Counted from the first letter of the stretch, positions 49,901 to 60,479 are shown. The stretch is DNA of 64,000 nt from Congeria kusceri (GCA_027627225.1 CM051029.1:11083715-11147714); one strand, 5' to 3'. Translations and numbers: made by a program. Notes: a model not told the origin generated them from the letters alone.

Positions 49901-52900
49901 CGTCGAGAGTAAAAGAAGAAAAGAAAAGCTCCTATATTTTTGCATCGACTAATACATGTATATGATTATAAATTTACATAAAACAGTGGCAAACAGTTTA
50001 TCTGTTGCAGTTTCCTGTGTAGTTCTTCTATAATGTTAAAGGCATAACATGTCCACGCAGTGGCCTCCTGTATATTGGTTACTGTCACTATTGATATACT
50101 GGTTTGTTGTCCGTTCCAAAATACTGTAGCTCTCGGATTGACATTTGATTCACATAGAATGCTAAAGTTGTCTCCTTTCACTACTCTGATATTTGAATCA
50201 GTAAGTTCTCTCTTGTGTGGATGATGCACACTAAACCGCTCCGTTGCAGAAGGATCTGGATGTGTAAAGAAAGCAATGTCTGTTGGCATGATGTATGTTT
50301 CCGTACTTACACTGGTTAATACCGATAAAAGGTAAATAATTATCCGGACTCGTGATAACGGTAATTTTAACTAGGCATTATTTGTTTTTACACATACACA
50401 TTATGTGTAATACATGAACTTACATAGCACATTCAATATAAGCGAAGTATAGGATTTCGAAGACTTCGTACTCGTGTTTCCATTTAGGAAATAAAATATG
50501 TTGCTGGCTTCACAAGAGACGTTCAAACCATTCGAAGAACGAGTGTACTGTTTATCTAAAACAGCCCCATTCGCTGTTTCATTGAGATAAATCCATCGGT
50601 ATGTTGGAGATGGATAACCTGAAGAAGAAAATGTCCACTCCACCTGCTCCACCGGGAGATCCCGGTTCCTAGGCAAACGCTCTACCGCGTCGCTATAAAA
50701 GCTAGCTCGCCTGATACAAAGGTACGTCATTTTGCACGGATTCAACTATGACGTCAGCATATTCAGTAAATATTACTCAGATTCAATAAAACAAAGAATT
50801 TAATACCAAGAACGTATATAATTTATTATTTTTAATCGTCATAATTTGTAAATACTCGCATTAACCCGCAGGCTGGTTGTTGTGTGACGTCATCAATATA
50901 AATCACCCATACACATTAAGTTTAATACATTCTAAATAAACGAAATACAAGTCACTACACAGGATCAGTTTTTGTTGTGCCTCAAACATGTTTTACCAAA
51001 AATTGAACACGTTATTGTAAATTTACTTGTCAGTTTCAATACACATATGATATTAGTCTAAGCCTCACTTGATATATTACACACAAGAACAGTCAGTAAC
51101 CTGTTATGTTCTATATAGTTATATACATGTATATATATGTAGTAGGGTGATGAATAAGGGACACTTATGCTACCTTGTTACAATAACTATTTTGCAATAT
51201 TAGACAACTAGTTTATTTACATAGAGTTAATCTACTTTTCAAACACTCGGCAGTGGAAGCGTGATGTGTAAAGGTTAAATACCAGTAAATCATTGTTCAT
51301 CCCTCCGTGGTCCATTCAAAAGTAATGCCTTCTGAGGGAAGAGTTCCTTTTCTCTTCTGGCATAAAAGCCATTTAGGTATCTCAGACATGCCTTCTGTGG
51401 TTATTTATAATATCCTATGCGTGTCTGCAACATTGTGGTGCACTTCTTGGAGGCTAACTTGAAAGGTAACTTCAGGGGTGTGTTAACTGTGGTATGGGGC
51501 TTTTGTCGAAATATGACTGCCGAAACCCTGTTTTCTACCGGTGCCTGCATTCAAGTGAGATGCATTTTCTTAGAAGGAACATGACATATCTTTTTCATTG
51601 CAAATTTTGGAAGAGAACATACTGATCTTTTAATTTATACCAGGCTTGCACGCTCTAAAATAAAAGAAATACTAGAACAATGCTTGGAAAGTTTGCCGTT
51701 TTATAATGGGACCATATGGGAATTGGAATTACTGGTATGTAACCCAAACAAGAATTGTAGTACATGAATCGACACGCTCAGAACTAATATTTGATAAATA
51801 CCCACTGTACATAAAATAATGAACACAACCACTTTAGGGTATGCAAATGCAGTTTACGGCATTTGTAATTAATATTAACAAGGCATTTATTATACGTTTA
51901 CATTGCCTTAATTCGTAAACCCTTCCCATGTTTGTTATGTTTACTGAGATTAAATTCTGAAGATTAATTGAATTAAACTTCTAAAACTAAATTGAATAGA
52001 GTAAATTACATACACTTCATTAAACATGACATATAATCGCAATCACTTTACATGTAAGTCATGATTAAACGCTATTTTTTCAGTGTTTTAAACTTAACAT
52101 TCTTTGTAATTATACGTAATAAAGGATAATACATGCAGACATATTACACAAAATCTACAAAAGAACGATCTTAAAATGCGCGCAGAGTTATCCATTACGT
52201 CTTTATAAAAGAAAGAATATAGCACCATTCATTTCGTATCATACAACAATGTTATTTACAGGTTTATCACTAAAGTGGACTTGCTTACTGTAACTGAAAA
52301 AGCATTATGCCATATGTGTACAAAACCTGGTGGCCTACATGTTACTGCAAGTAAATATTTGTACTAAATAAAGTGGTATCTTAAATGCATCTGAATGCTC
52401 TATTTGTAGAACGCAGAAACAACAAGATCAAAACATATAAAACAAAAACAACAGTAACAAATACTACTACTGCTGCTGCTGCTGCTGCTACTACTAATAC
52501 TAGTGCTGCTGCTGATGCTGCTACTACTAATACTAGTGCTGCTGCTGCTGCTACTACTAATACTACTGCTGCTGCTGCTGCTACTACTACTAATACTAGT
52601 GCTGCTGCTGATGCTACTACTAATACTACTGCTGCTGCTGCTGCTACTACTACTAATACTAGTGCTGCTGCTGATGCTACTACTACTAATACTAGTGCTG
52701 CTGCTGCTGCTACTACTAATACTACTGCTGCTGCTGCTGCTGCTACTACTAATACTAGTGCTGCTGCTGCTGCTACTACTAATACTACTGCTGCTGCTGC
52801 TGCTACTACTACTAATACTAGTGCTGCTGCTGATGCTGCTGCTGCAGATGTCAGCAGTTGAACAATTTGTGGTAGCAAATGCAATTGTAAAGTCTTACTT

Positions 52901-53201
52901 GCTGTCTGGATATTTATGGTCGTCATCAGTTGGGTGTTTGCTTTTGAAAATGCGTAAGTCCCACATGTGCTGTCATTGAATGTTGAAATATAAACATACA
53001 CTGTAGTTACGTCTGGTTTTGAAGACATAGTGAACACACCCACACTTATTCGCTTAATCGAACAAAGAACACAGCACTGTCCTATGAGTGTACCTTCTCG
53101 GTAACATTCCACCTTTTCTACATCGTTGCTATTCCAACTATACTCGAAAGACACCTGCACATTGTGTTCTCCGACCTGAGCAAATTGATCGTAACACAAT
53201 A
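43711..53201 (-). CDS. Immunoglobulin-superfamily receptor gene (Ig x up to 8, FN3, TM, tyrosine tail); partly degraded
   Basis: A multi-exon gene on the minus strand encoding a type I membrane receptor of the cell-adhesion or innate-recognition kind. Exon order from the 5' side: V-like Ig (52,899-53,201), Ig (50,424 to about 50,650), Ig (49,995-50,255), broken Ig (49,539-49,827), broken Ig (49,150 to about 49,435), Ig with a stop (48,630-48,914), Ig (47,951-48,244), Cys-less Ig (47,542-47,853), FN3 (47,090-47,383), transmembrane (46,866-46,973), tail exon (46,101-46,173), possible 32-nt exon (45,868-45,899), terminal exon (43,711-43,904). Every exon with both borders placed up to the membrane segment starts and ends in phase 1. 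No signal-peptide exon was found. Ligand and signalling partner are unknown. Three Ig exons are interrupted and a fourth is truncated, so the copy may be a pseudogene or may rely on exon skipping. Confidence 0.7.
45868..45899 (-). CDS. Possible 32-nt cytoplasmic exon of Ig receptor
   Basis: The upstream tail exon ends in phase 2 and the terminal exon begins in phase 1, so a connecting exon is required. This segment follows a good acceptor (gtgcttgtattcag), reads RNDIASDPEG and would exit in phase 1 at a weak donor (gttagg). It is chosen because it repairs the frame. The longer region around it may instead be a dispersed repeat. Confidence 0.3.
46101..46173 (-). CDS. Membrane-proximal cytoplasmic exon of Ig receptor
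   Basis: Acceptor aactattacag, donor gtaagt. Entered in phase 1 it reads QEPSKTYQTH then ANSAGQYEDLVRE. It joins the transmembrane exon in frame (phase 1 to phase 1). QYEDL is a YxxL motif. The exon ends in phase 2 if the strong donor is used; an inner gtaaga donor would give phase 0. Confidence 0.55.
46866..46973 (-). CDS. Transmembrane exon of Ig receptor
   Basis: 108 bp, phase 1 to phase 1, acceptor tgttatattacag and donor gtaaac. It reads DKTSAAPAIVGTI, then a hydrophobic stretch through VDIVIAVIVVIW, then the basic stop-transfer RYRVLG. One membrane helix of roughly 22 residues with outside-to-inside orientation follows from the charge pattern and from its place between the FN3 exon and the tyrosine tail. 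Confidence 0.75.
47090..47383 (-). CDS. Fibronectin type III exon of Ig receptor
   Basis: 294 bp, phase 1 to phase 1, acceptor atactgttatag and donor gtactt. The domain is complete: RPQVPKELHV opening strand, ELVVEWVPGFNGGDEQNFTV with the conserved Trp, YKEVDFENW, then IEGLKPNTAYQLKMLAQNKI (the LxPxTxY signature) and the closing TETTLV strand. This is the membrane-proximal ectodomain module, typical of adhesion receptors in which Ig domains precede FN3. It is intact and has no odd residues. Confidence 0.85.
47542..47853 (-). CDS. Ig-like exon lacking both canonical cysteines
   Basis: 312 bp, phase 1 to phase 1 if the weak donor gttgaa is used. The fold signature is clear: SVVFTFTIKAFP at the B strand, FTWYKHEDGEWKVL at the C strand, NISDSKMQTQLTI at the E strand, and DDYAEYMVNVSNTVG at the F-G strands. 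The B-strand Cys is replaced by Phe/Thr and the F-strand YxC reads YMV, so no intradomain disulfide is possible. Cys-less Ig domains just before FN3 occur in this kind of receptor, so I do not read this as damage. Confidence 0.75.
47951..48244 (-). CDS. Ig-like exon with Cys pair
   Basis: 294 bp, phase 1 to phase 1, acceptor tttttttattttcag-like with donor gtaagt. It contains VEQGEPIAIVCDTDGDPVP (B-C strands, first Cys) and YDAGNYKCLANNSLNKQPHE (F-G strands, second Cys). The usual C-strand Trp is replaced (VVRIVN). An extra Cys sits near the start (GNCYQS). Open throughout. Confidence 0.8.
48630..48914 (-). pseudogene. Ig-like exon with TAG in place of the core tryptophan
   Basis: 285 bp, phase 1 to phase 1, acceptor taactgtttcag and donor gtcagt. 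The frame reads TPVVQLTEKLQVLIDTTLTV, then LCNLSRDGNPPATDFN, then a TAG stop (48,802-48,804), then MKVGINASISAEQSLVFEN and GEYRCYSTN. Apart from that codon the domain is complete, with both cysteines. The stop falls where Ig domains carry the invariant Trp of strand C, and TGG to TAG is a single change. Confidence 0.75.
49150..49435 (-). pseudogene. Degraded Ig-like exon (several frameshifts, stop)
   Basis: Pieces of one Ig domain lie in three frames. GPHNLTAIYNTTTTIP opens in one; VMEGWSFNSACFSSSVPAAV with IFWQW gives the first Cys and the core Trp in a second; VLNCTAKN with TRSATLTINI gives the last Cys and strand G in a third. A TAG interrupts just before a good donor (gtaagt). No acceptor is visible at the expected place. 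At least two frameshifts are needed, so the exon is dead. Confidence 0.7.
49539..49827 (-). pseudogene. Degraded Ig-like exon (stop and frameshift)
   Basis: Good acceptor (attaacatctacag) and donor (gtaaga). The first half reads DAPVVPFGIPD, a TAA (49,793-49,795), then IENATTGDIITVIEGSSFQL and VCSANSVH. The second half continues one frame over as SWGSGHKGNILSIFNITKMT then YRNYTCIAHN and YSSIYLRVL. The 289-bp length breaks the 3n+3 rule kept by the other exons, consistent with a single-base indel near 49,700. Confidence 0.72.
49995..50255 (-). CDS. Ig-like exon of receptor, weakened donor
   Basis: 261 bp, phase 1 to phase 1. Acceptor ctttacacatccag. It contains VVKGDNFSILCESNVNPRA, TVFWNGQQTS and EATAWTCYAFN, giving Cys, Trp and Cys in register. 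The donor reads gtttgc where sibling exons have gtaag, so splicing here may be impaired. Confidence 0.72.
50424..50650 (-). CDS. Ig-like exon of receptor, 5' part disrupted
   Basis: The 3' part is clear: SSSGYPSPTYRWIYLNETAN, KQYTRSSNGLNVSCEASN and SLILNVL before a gtaagt donor in phase 1. The 5' part, where the first Cys and the acceptor should be, runs into tRNA-like sequence at about 50,655-50,705. The 5' border given is approximate. The exon may have been truncated by a repeat insertion. Confidence 0.6.
50655..50705 (-). repeat. tRNA-derived repeat fragment abutting an Ig exon
   Basis: On the minus strand it reads gacgcggtagagcgtttgcc then taggaaccgggatctcccgg, closely resembling the D-arm, anticodon-arm and start of the T-arm of a tRNA-headed short interspersed element. 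The B-box half is missing. Confidence 0.5.
51271..51680 (+). repeat. Dispersed repeat family A, copy 2
   Basis: Aligns end to end with 11,995-12,395 in the same orientation (shared blocks listed there). It lies in the intron between the first and second detected Ig exons, antisense to the gene. Confidence 0.65.
52240..52345 (+). repeat. Dispersed repeat family C, copy 1
   Basis: acaggtttatcactaaag, then cttgcttactgtaactgaa, then a gtggcctacatgttac end matches 55,790-55,925 and, inverted, 58,318-58,400. This copy is the most diverged. Confidence 0.45.
52462..52848. repeat. Structured (GCT)n(ACT)n triplet array in intron of the Ig receptor gene
   Basis: Blocks of GCT (3-6 units) alternate with ACT (2-4 units) and an aatactagt or aatactact joint, giving a higher-order unit of about 30-45 bp repeated about ten times. 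It begins only about 50 bp beyond the donor of the first Ig exon. Frames through it read poly-Leu, Thr/Ala or Val/Ala and are artefacts, including the C-terminal part of the long minus-strand frame that starts in the Ig exon. Confidence 0.95.
52899..53201 (-). CDS. First detected Ig (V-like) exon of receptor
   Basis: 303 bp if the aaag acceptor at 53,202-53,203 is used, giving phase 1 to phase 1 and donor gtaaga; an alternative ctcag acceptor at 53,176-53,177 would give phase 0. It reads QVGEHNVQVSFEYSWNSNDV, then EKVECYREGTLIGQC, then VYVYISTFNDSTCGTYAF. The DSTCGTYAF segment is the D-x-G-x-Y-x-C-like F strand in a variant order. Several extra cysteines are present. The preceding signal-peptide exon was not found. 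Confidence 0.6.
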
Positions 53202-53279
53202 CTTTAAATATAAACATTGATAAAGATATCAAAAAACAATCGCCATTCTGTATTATTAACAATATTGTTTATTTAAATG

Positions 53280-55789
53280 TAAGATATGTTATTGAAAGAG
53301 CTACACTAATCTAATCGAAGTTTATAGTAAAATCCTGTGTGTGTGTATTTATGTAAGGTTAGATCAAAATGAAAATCAAAGCTCTGCATGCATTTCTAAT
53401 GCGGTCGTATATTATGATATGTTATAAAATGCAGAATAAAGTGGACTAATTTTAGCTTTCAGTATTTTACAAACATCGTATGTAATATTAAACCATGTAG
53501 TAGCGCTTTTAGAAGTCAGTTCGAATACAAACACTATAATTTGTTAATAAAGTGTGAAATCGTTACGAGGTAATAGAACCCATATCTATTTGTGTGACCA
53601 CGAATGAAAGAAAGGTTACACTGGTTTAAACTTTTTAACAAGACAACACACTACGTGCATATACATGCATTAGGCAATGTGACATATTGTACTAAGGATA
53701 ATGTCGGCGTGTGCATTTATATTCAGACGAAATAGCATGAATAAAAAATCAAATACATTTACCAAATCTTAAAAAAAATGAATTAGTTCTTAGTTGCATC
53801 TGACTAAAACATCAATCAACCACTTTTATGGGCAAGTATAACAACGCGTATACAATCAAGTATTCCTAAATGAGATAGAGTAAAATAATAAATGGTATTA
53901 AATGTTTTATTTCATTCATATTTGAACCAGTGATATATCGGTTGTGCAAAAATACATAGTGAAGAAGATTGCAGCTGCAAATACCTAGTTCACATTTAAT
54001 TATAATGTATATGTTAACCTATGTGAGGTGTTTCGTTACACATATTGAAGACAATTGGAAAAACGTATGATAACTATTTCCTCAGTGTACACTTATTTGC
54101 CACAAGCAAATGAGCAATCTCCTTGCAGAGTTATCGTTGTTTGCTGTCACCATACATCTCTGCAATAAGCTTAATGACAGGAAGCTTGTCAACACGGAAA
54201 AACATGTATTAGCCGCACATTTACGTTGATTTTTCGGACCAAAATTATAGAAATTAAGAATAAATGTCATTTTGAATAATTATATATGGCGAACAAATTA
54301 ATAATGTTGATTCATATTATTAGAACTAATTGTATGCCCAATTACGCATATAAAATCAGTTCGCATATGTACACAAAACGGACCGCGTGGGTGGTATTGT
54401 CTTTGTGGTATATGTGTATACGCAGTGGTAATATGCACAATTTCCATGCTTTTCATCAAATTTAAAAAAACATTCGGTTATTTTCCAACATTTGAAATCT
54501 TAAAATATTTGAATATATGATCACGCAGATATTTTGCTATGGATTCCAGCTATTCATATCGAATAAGTACAACCTATCGAATCATACTATGTTTTGTAAA
54601 AGGTATCTAAAATCAAATAAGACCACACACAAATGTATTGTTTTTGGCGAATGCGGTAGATTACCGCTATGTGTTACCTAGTTTACAAATTGTATTCAAT
54701 ATTGGTGCTATCAACTTCAAATGTCCTCAAATCGCTATCCAATAAATTGGTATGTATAACTTAAATCTCTTGATGATTCTGGTCTGATAGGCCGGGCATC
54801 TTAATTTCGAGATGCATTGTTTGCATATCGTTTTGGATATGTTTGGATACGTTAGGATGTGGGGGATAAATTATATTTATATCAACTTTCAACCAACGTG
54901 TTACTGATTACTGTACACAAAAATGGCATGATGATGTATCTTACTCGAGTCGCTGCCGTTATTATAAACATTATACAACCTACTTAACACAGAACAATAT
55001 CTAACCATTGATATACCACCAACATATAAAATTGAATTGCCCACAATTCGTGCTTCAAACCACAAATAATTGATCGAATTGGGAAGAAATACTAATATAC
55101 AGAAATGAACCGAAATATATGAGCATTGGTCTCTATATACTATAATAGAGGTTCCCATCCAAAGCAAAACATGGTTTATATACTGAAAAGTAGTATCGAA
55201 ATGTAGTAAATAATGAATATTAAGACGTATACATTCCGGCGGGAAATAATTATATTTAGTAAACAATACACTTGACATTAGACACAAAGGGCACTAACTC
55301 AAACGCAACCCTTTGCCTGCCTGAATTGAATTAATATGAATTGAATATGACTATTCTTAAACAAACACTGCTGTCACTTATATATGTCCATATACCTAAT
55401 GTGTGCCCCATTCAATTAAATATATAGGTTTTAAAATCATTTTTTGCTTAACTAAATAACGAATTATGAGTACACGTATGATATAAATTTTTAATTGTTA
55501 ATAATTGAGCTAACGGATTGATTGTGTTATTGCATTCATATCAAATAGCAAAAAAACGTTAAATATCGTTATCGTATATATTATTTCGTAATATCTGCAA
55601 ACAGCTAGGCGTACATTTTAGGTTACTCTGTCGTTTAGAATGTCTTATTGAGGTGGTTTTTAAACACGTCTGTTAATGAATACATTTCCCAAATGTTTTT
55701 CAAAAATCTAGCGAAAGATCATATATATCTTTTTTTTGCAGGGTAATGTTAAACGTATTTACAAAGGGCAGACAGTAGCTACACCACGG
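53280..55789. other. AT-rich DNA, possibly 5' intron or upstream region of the Ig receptor
   Basis: Should contain the leader exon if the gene is complete, but no convincing signal peptide followed by a phase-1 donor was found. Frames of 62 codons (54,082-54,270) and 128 codons (54,901-55,287) on minus match nothing known. Confidence 0.35.
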
Positions 55790-55925
55790 ATCATGTCGCA
55801 GTGTTGAATACAGGTTTATCAATAAAGGTGATATATCGCTTGTAACTGAAGAAGCCTCTTGCAAGCCTGTTTAAAGAAACCACACTAGAGGTGACCTACT
55901 TGTTAATAAAAGCGATCATCTGCAG
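55790..55925 (+). repeat. Dispersed repeat family C, copy 2
   Basis: Contains tgtaactgaagaagcctctt then gcaagcctgt and a gtgacctacttgtta end. Its reverse complement recurs at 58,318-58,400. Confidence 0.6.
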
Positions 55926-56829
55926 GAAATTATGTGCGATCTAAATACTTCCGCTTGCAAAGGTTATACAACACACACTGTATTGTATGTTTGCGAACTC
56001 TAACCTCACGCAGATTTAAGACGTATTTACACTAAGTAAATAATTAAGGCGAATATCATAATTCGAACTGGTTACATGTAAGTAATGTGCGTAGTTGTGA
56101 ACTCGTCTTATGCTTGCGAAACATGTGTATGGTCTAAAATATCATTAGCATACGAGTTCAACGACTTCAGACGCTGAATTAATATATTAAATACTAGTTG
56201 CACAGAGGGACGTTTTAAACATGGGTATAAAATGAAAGATATGAAAGATTTGTGTCTATGAAAGATACGAAGCACGCATCTTTAACCAATTGACCAAAAA
56301 GCGAAACCAAGGACTTGGCCGAAATAATAACGTATATACCGCTTACATTGATAGTAACTCAAGTTTGTATACTCATAAGAGGATTATATTGTTTACACTT
56401 AAATAGATCCTCCCTATATACAAAACTTCTTCTTGTTAGATGTATACAGTGACTACGTTGTAAAACCCGTTATTTCTATAACCCAATCATGTGCTACCGG
56501 TGGTACGGCGGTATGCAATACATCATCGTGTTACAGTGTTTCGATCAGGTTTAAAGAGAAGCAACCTCCTATGCATATTCACCAATAATAAAATATTCAA
56601 AATTGTGTTAAACCATCCAGACATTATCACCAACTGCACTAATATATAGGAAAACTTTGTATGTAAATATAAATGCACATATGAGTTTTGTCCCTTGTTA
56701 CAATAAACAGTTTTCACTCAACATAGTACATTTTATTAGCCTTATATGTTATTTCTGTTTAGTTTTACCTTAAACATCATTCACACACAACGGAAGGTTT
56801 ATATATGTTTTACATACTAAACGTTGTGA

Positions 56830-57020
56830 TAGTGTGCCTTGGATTAGTCTGTGCAGTCGGCACTTTCCGCAGATATGGTATTTTTTTCAATAAAGTGTAT
56901 TCTAAACATAAATCCACTGTAAGAGGAAAGCGTCGTCCTGAATTAGCCTGTGCGGACTTCACAGGCTGATCCGGGAAAACACTTTACATACATGCATTAA
57001 GCCGGGTTTTTACACAACAC
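56830..57020 (+). repeat. Dispersed repeat family B, copy 2
   Basis: Core aaagcgtcgtcctgaattag, then cctgtgcggacttcacaggc, then acactttac and acatgcattaag, as at 24,040-24,345. The cctgtgcgga...cacaggctgat portion is palindromic. An extra upstream half-copy (ttggattagtctgtgcag) begins near 56,840. Confidence 0.65.
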
Positions 57021-58317
57021 GAAAATGTTACATTAATCATAATTACGTGCAAACAATATTTTGTCTAAAATATATATTCGGTATTTCATTCATTTGTTTC
57101 GAAGGAATAAACAATGATAATTAATAACTTGAAAAGAGACTATTACACAGCTCAATATATATCATTGCTGAATTCCTGAAATGTCCAAATATAGCAAATG
57201 AGTTTATTAGAAGGAAATTGCTACCAAAATGTTGGTGTTATTGATATTCTAGTAAATGTAATTTATTATCGATGTGTATAATAGAGTGTAGTAAGCTTAG
57301 TGAATGTATGTTTGCATTACCAAACGCTCTTTATACATGCATAAATAATTAATTTATATTTTCCACCGTTTTCCTTAAATTCATCCAGGCGCGAAACATT
57401 TCCGAATGTTGCCCAGTCTGATGAACTGTTGTATGCGCAGGATGATATTGTGTGAAACACATAGTTTCGTGACATTTAAATGTCGATGACCTATGTTGCC
57501 TAGCAAAAATTACATCGCTTATTATTAGTTATATTTTTTTGTACAATCCTCACTTTAACACGCTTTAATTTGCATATAAAGCCATTTTACAAATTTGCAG
57601 TTTGCAATTTTGTGTCAATTCTGGGCCAAAGTATATCGATTAAAATTATCAGAAACTAAGCTATTTATTGAAATACAATGTTTAAATCCTACATATGCTG
57701 TGATAGCGTAGGAACGGTATAGCTATTTGATGGTAACATTGTGATTTCAGGTATCAGCTTTGTAATCAGCAGATGAGACAGTATTGCAGGGAAATAACAA
57801 GAAATCGTGGATGTTTAGCTTTAATATGTTATGGGAACTGATGCTTGGCTCAAAAGTAGGTTAGTGAAACGACATAATCGTCAAATGATTCACAACATTA
57901 ATTTATCTTTCAATTATTCTGTGTGAGAGGCATATCCCTACATACGCCTGGGTGTCTGTTTTGGAAGTTATTTGTCTGTTGTATGTGTTGGTCCACTATA
58001 TATTGCATTTAGTGTTATTTTGTGATACATGGATATACAATCACTTATGTGTTAAAGCTGTTTGTGTATACATGTTAAAAGTAAACAGGCTATTTCATGG
58101 ATACACAATACACAGCTGTATGATGATAGAACTGCACAACAACGCGCATAACAAAACACACTGCTTACATGTAACCTCTGTTAATGAAATCCCGGATACT
58201 TATTAAGTCATTATATATCCAGTATATATATGTAATAAAAAGCATCGTTCATGTAAATTGCATATCTACACATGGTGAAGGCATATGCATTTAGATTAGC
58301 ACATTAATTAGTGCAAA
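57021..58317. other. AT-rich non-coding DNA
   Basis: One 84-codon plus-strand frame at 57,952-58,206 without recognisable domain. Nothing else supported. Confidence 0.4.
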
Positions 58318-58400
58318 TAATTTCTTGTAGTAACAGGTAGGTCGCCAGGACCTGTAGACAGGCTTGCAAGAGGCTTCTTCGGTTACAATCGATAGAGCCA
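58318..58400 (-). repeat. Dispersed repeat family C, copy 3 (inverted)
   Basis: Plus strand reads aggcttgcaagaggcttctt then cggttacaatcgat, the reverse complement of the 55.8-kb copy with few changes, including the terminal gcgacctacctgttac block. Confidence 0.6.
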
Positions 58401-60479
58401 CAATATAGATAAAACTGTATTCCATATCGTTGTATGATCTGACATGTACTAAGTGATATTTGTCCTTTTATAAAGACGTTGAACATACCCTAGACGAATA
58501 TATTTAAGATATTTCATCTGTGGGATTTTTGGTAAGCTGTTTGTACGCATAAACACAGCTACAATTAAGTTAAACACACTGTCTGAAACAAAGTATCTAA
58601 TCATGACTTAAACTTAAAGTAAATGTCAGTATATGTCATGTTAAATGAAGTTTATATAATATAATTTAGTCTTAAACTTCGAACATAAAGTGAAGTTTAA
58701 AAATGATATATTATTTTATTCCAGATTTAATTCCTTAACCTAAGGTAAATGTGATTAAACTCCGATTATAAGAAGCATAAACTGTGCAATGTACAAACCA
58801 CTTACACGTTTCGTAATCTGCATAAGTATAACCCTCAAGCTATTGTTTCCATTATTATATATTTAATCGTATTTCTAAGCGTGCAATGCATTGTTACACA
58901 CGGTGATTGCATTGTTGTGTGTTTGGAAAGTAGATAAACTATACGTAAAACAGGTTGTCTTAAAGTACGTGTACAATGTAAAATTTGATGCAAACATACG
59001 CACAACTAGTACTTCAAAGCTAGTTAAGCAAATGCTCATACATATGAAAGAAAATCTCTTCGACATAATTTCTTATAGAAACGCAGGGCTTTTCCACAAT
59101 TGTGAATTTATCTCTTCAAAAAAAAGTGCTTTAATATATTTTACATAGATAATGACGTAGTATCGTGTTGTTATTTTGCTTATGTTAATCGTAATTTGTT
59201 TCCTCGTTTAGACGTATTTACAACAATTAAATTTCAAGTTTAGCTTAAACTATCGTACTTATTCAGTTTTAAATGAATCAATACAAAACATGCGATGGCT
59301 ATACAGCAAACATTTCCAACTGCACACATGCAATGATACACCCGATGTAAAACCTATATCTCATATGTTGTATTGCCAACTGCTAAAAGGGTATATTTGT
59401 ATTAACCTTAAACATAACAAATGCGCATTCAATCCTCTTCAGATACGTATTATATTATGATGATATAGGGTTTAACAAGTTTACGTGATCGATGTCGATT
59501 ATGACATTCAATGTTAACGTGCATACATTATTGTAATTAGACACGTTGTTATTTAACGTTTATGTTGCCCCAAACGGTTAATAAAGCCTTAGTTTAAAGT
59601 AACCATATGCTTGCCTCTTATCTGCATTGAGTGTGTGCAATTTAAAGTCACCCTTGGCGAACCACGCATACATTTGATATGCTATCCTGAATTCCGTACT
59701 TTTAATTTGTTAAACCTTCTTCTGTCCAACCAGTACTTCCTCTATTGGTATCTAGTTAAGTGTCTGAAATCCTTGCTTTCGTACACTGATGATTTTGAAC
59801 TAATACACTAGTCATATAGTATGCATTTGTAATATATCTCCTCGTATGCCAATGTATTATTATGTATTAGTATCTGTATATCTGACATATACAGACCTAA
59901 GTGCTTTGTAGAAGAGAATAACACAAGATTATAACACAACATTTTGCTTTCATGTTACAGGTTTATAGTATTAATCCAAATTCAGTCAAAACATTGATTA
60001 TAATTTTGATCTAACTGTCTTTGCTCCATAAAGCTGCTTGAGAGTAGCTTTCTCGTATAAACAAAATATGATTTGTTTAACGGTTTGTGCATTCGTACTT
60101 GTTTAAGTACAACACAGATTTACTGATTTTTTAAACTGATTTGCTGGAGGCTTCTTACGTTACATGCGAAACATCTACAATATTGGCAATACTGTTTTTA
60201 ACATCGCTGTACATGTATGATTGAACAGGTATTATGCAAATATTGTCCACATACAATGAAGTAAACAATTAAGTTTCAGGTTTGTTTTTCATTTGTATTC
60301 TGTAGTTTTCGCAACGCATGTTTCAAATATATAACACATCCATGTCAGGTCAGTTTAAAACCACTTAGTTCCGAATTATATCATATGTATGATGTTAAGC
60401 CATCTACAGTTGTTCAGTTAAGTTTTAATCCTGTTCCTTAAAAGTAACTAAAGTAAACGAAACATTGCCAATATTAAAC
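58401..60479. other. AT-rich non-coding DNA
   Basis: No recognisable gene. A ctggaggcttcttacgttac string near 60,144 may be a fourth, fragmentary member of repeat family C. Confidence 0.35.

Noticed and set aside
54901..55287. 128-codon minus-strand frame as leader exon of the Ig receptor
   Set aside because: No signal peptide at its start and no phase-1 donor at a suitable place.
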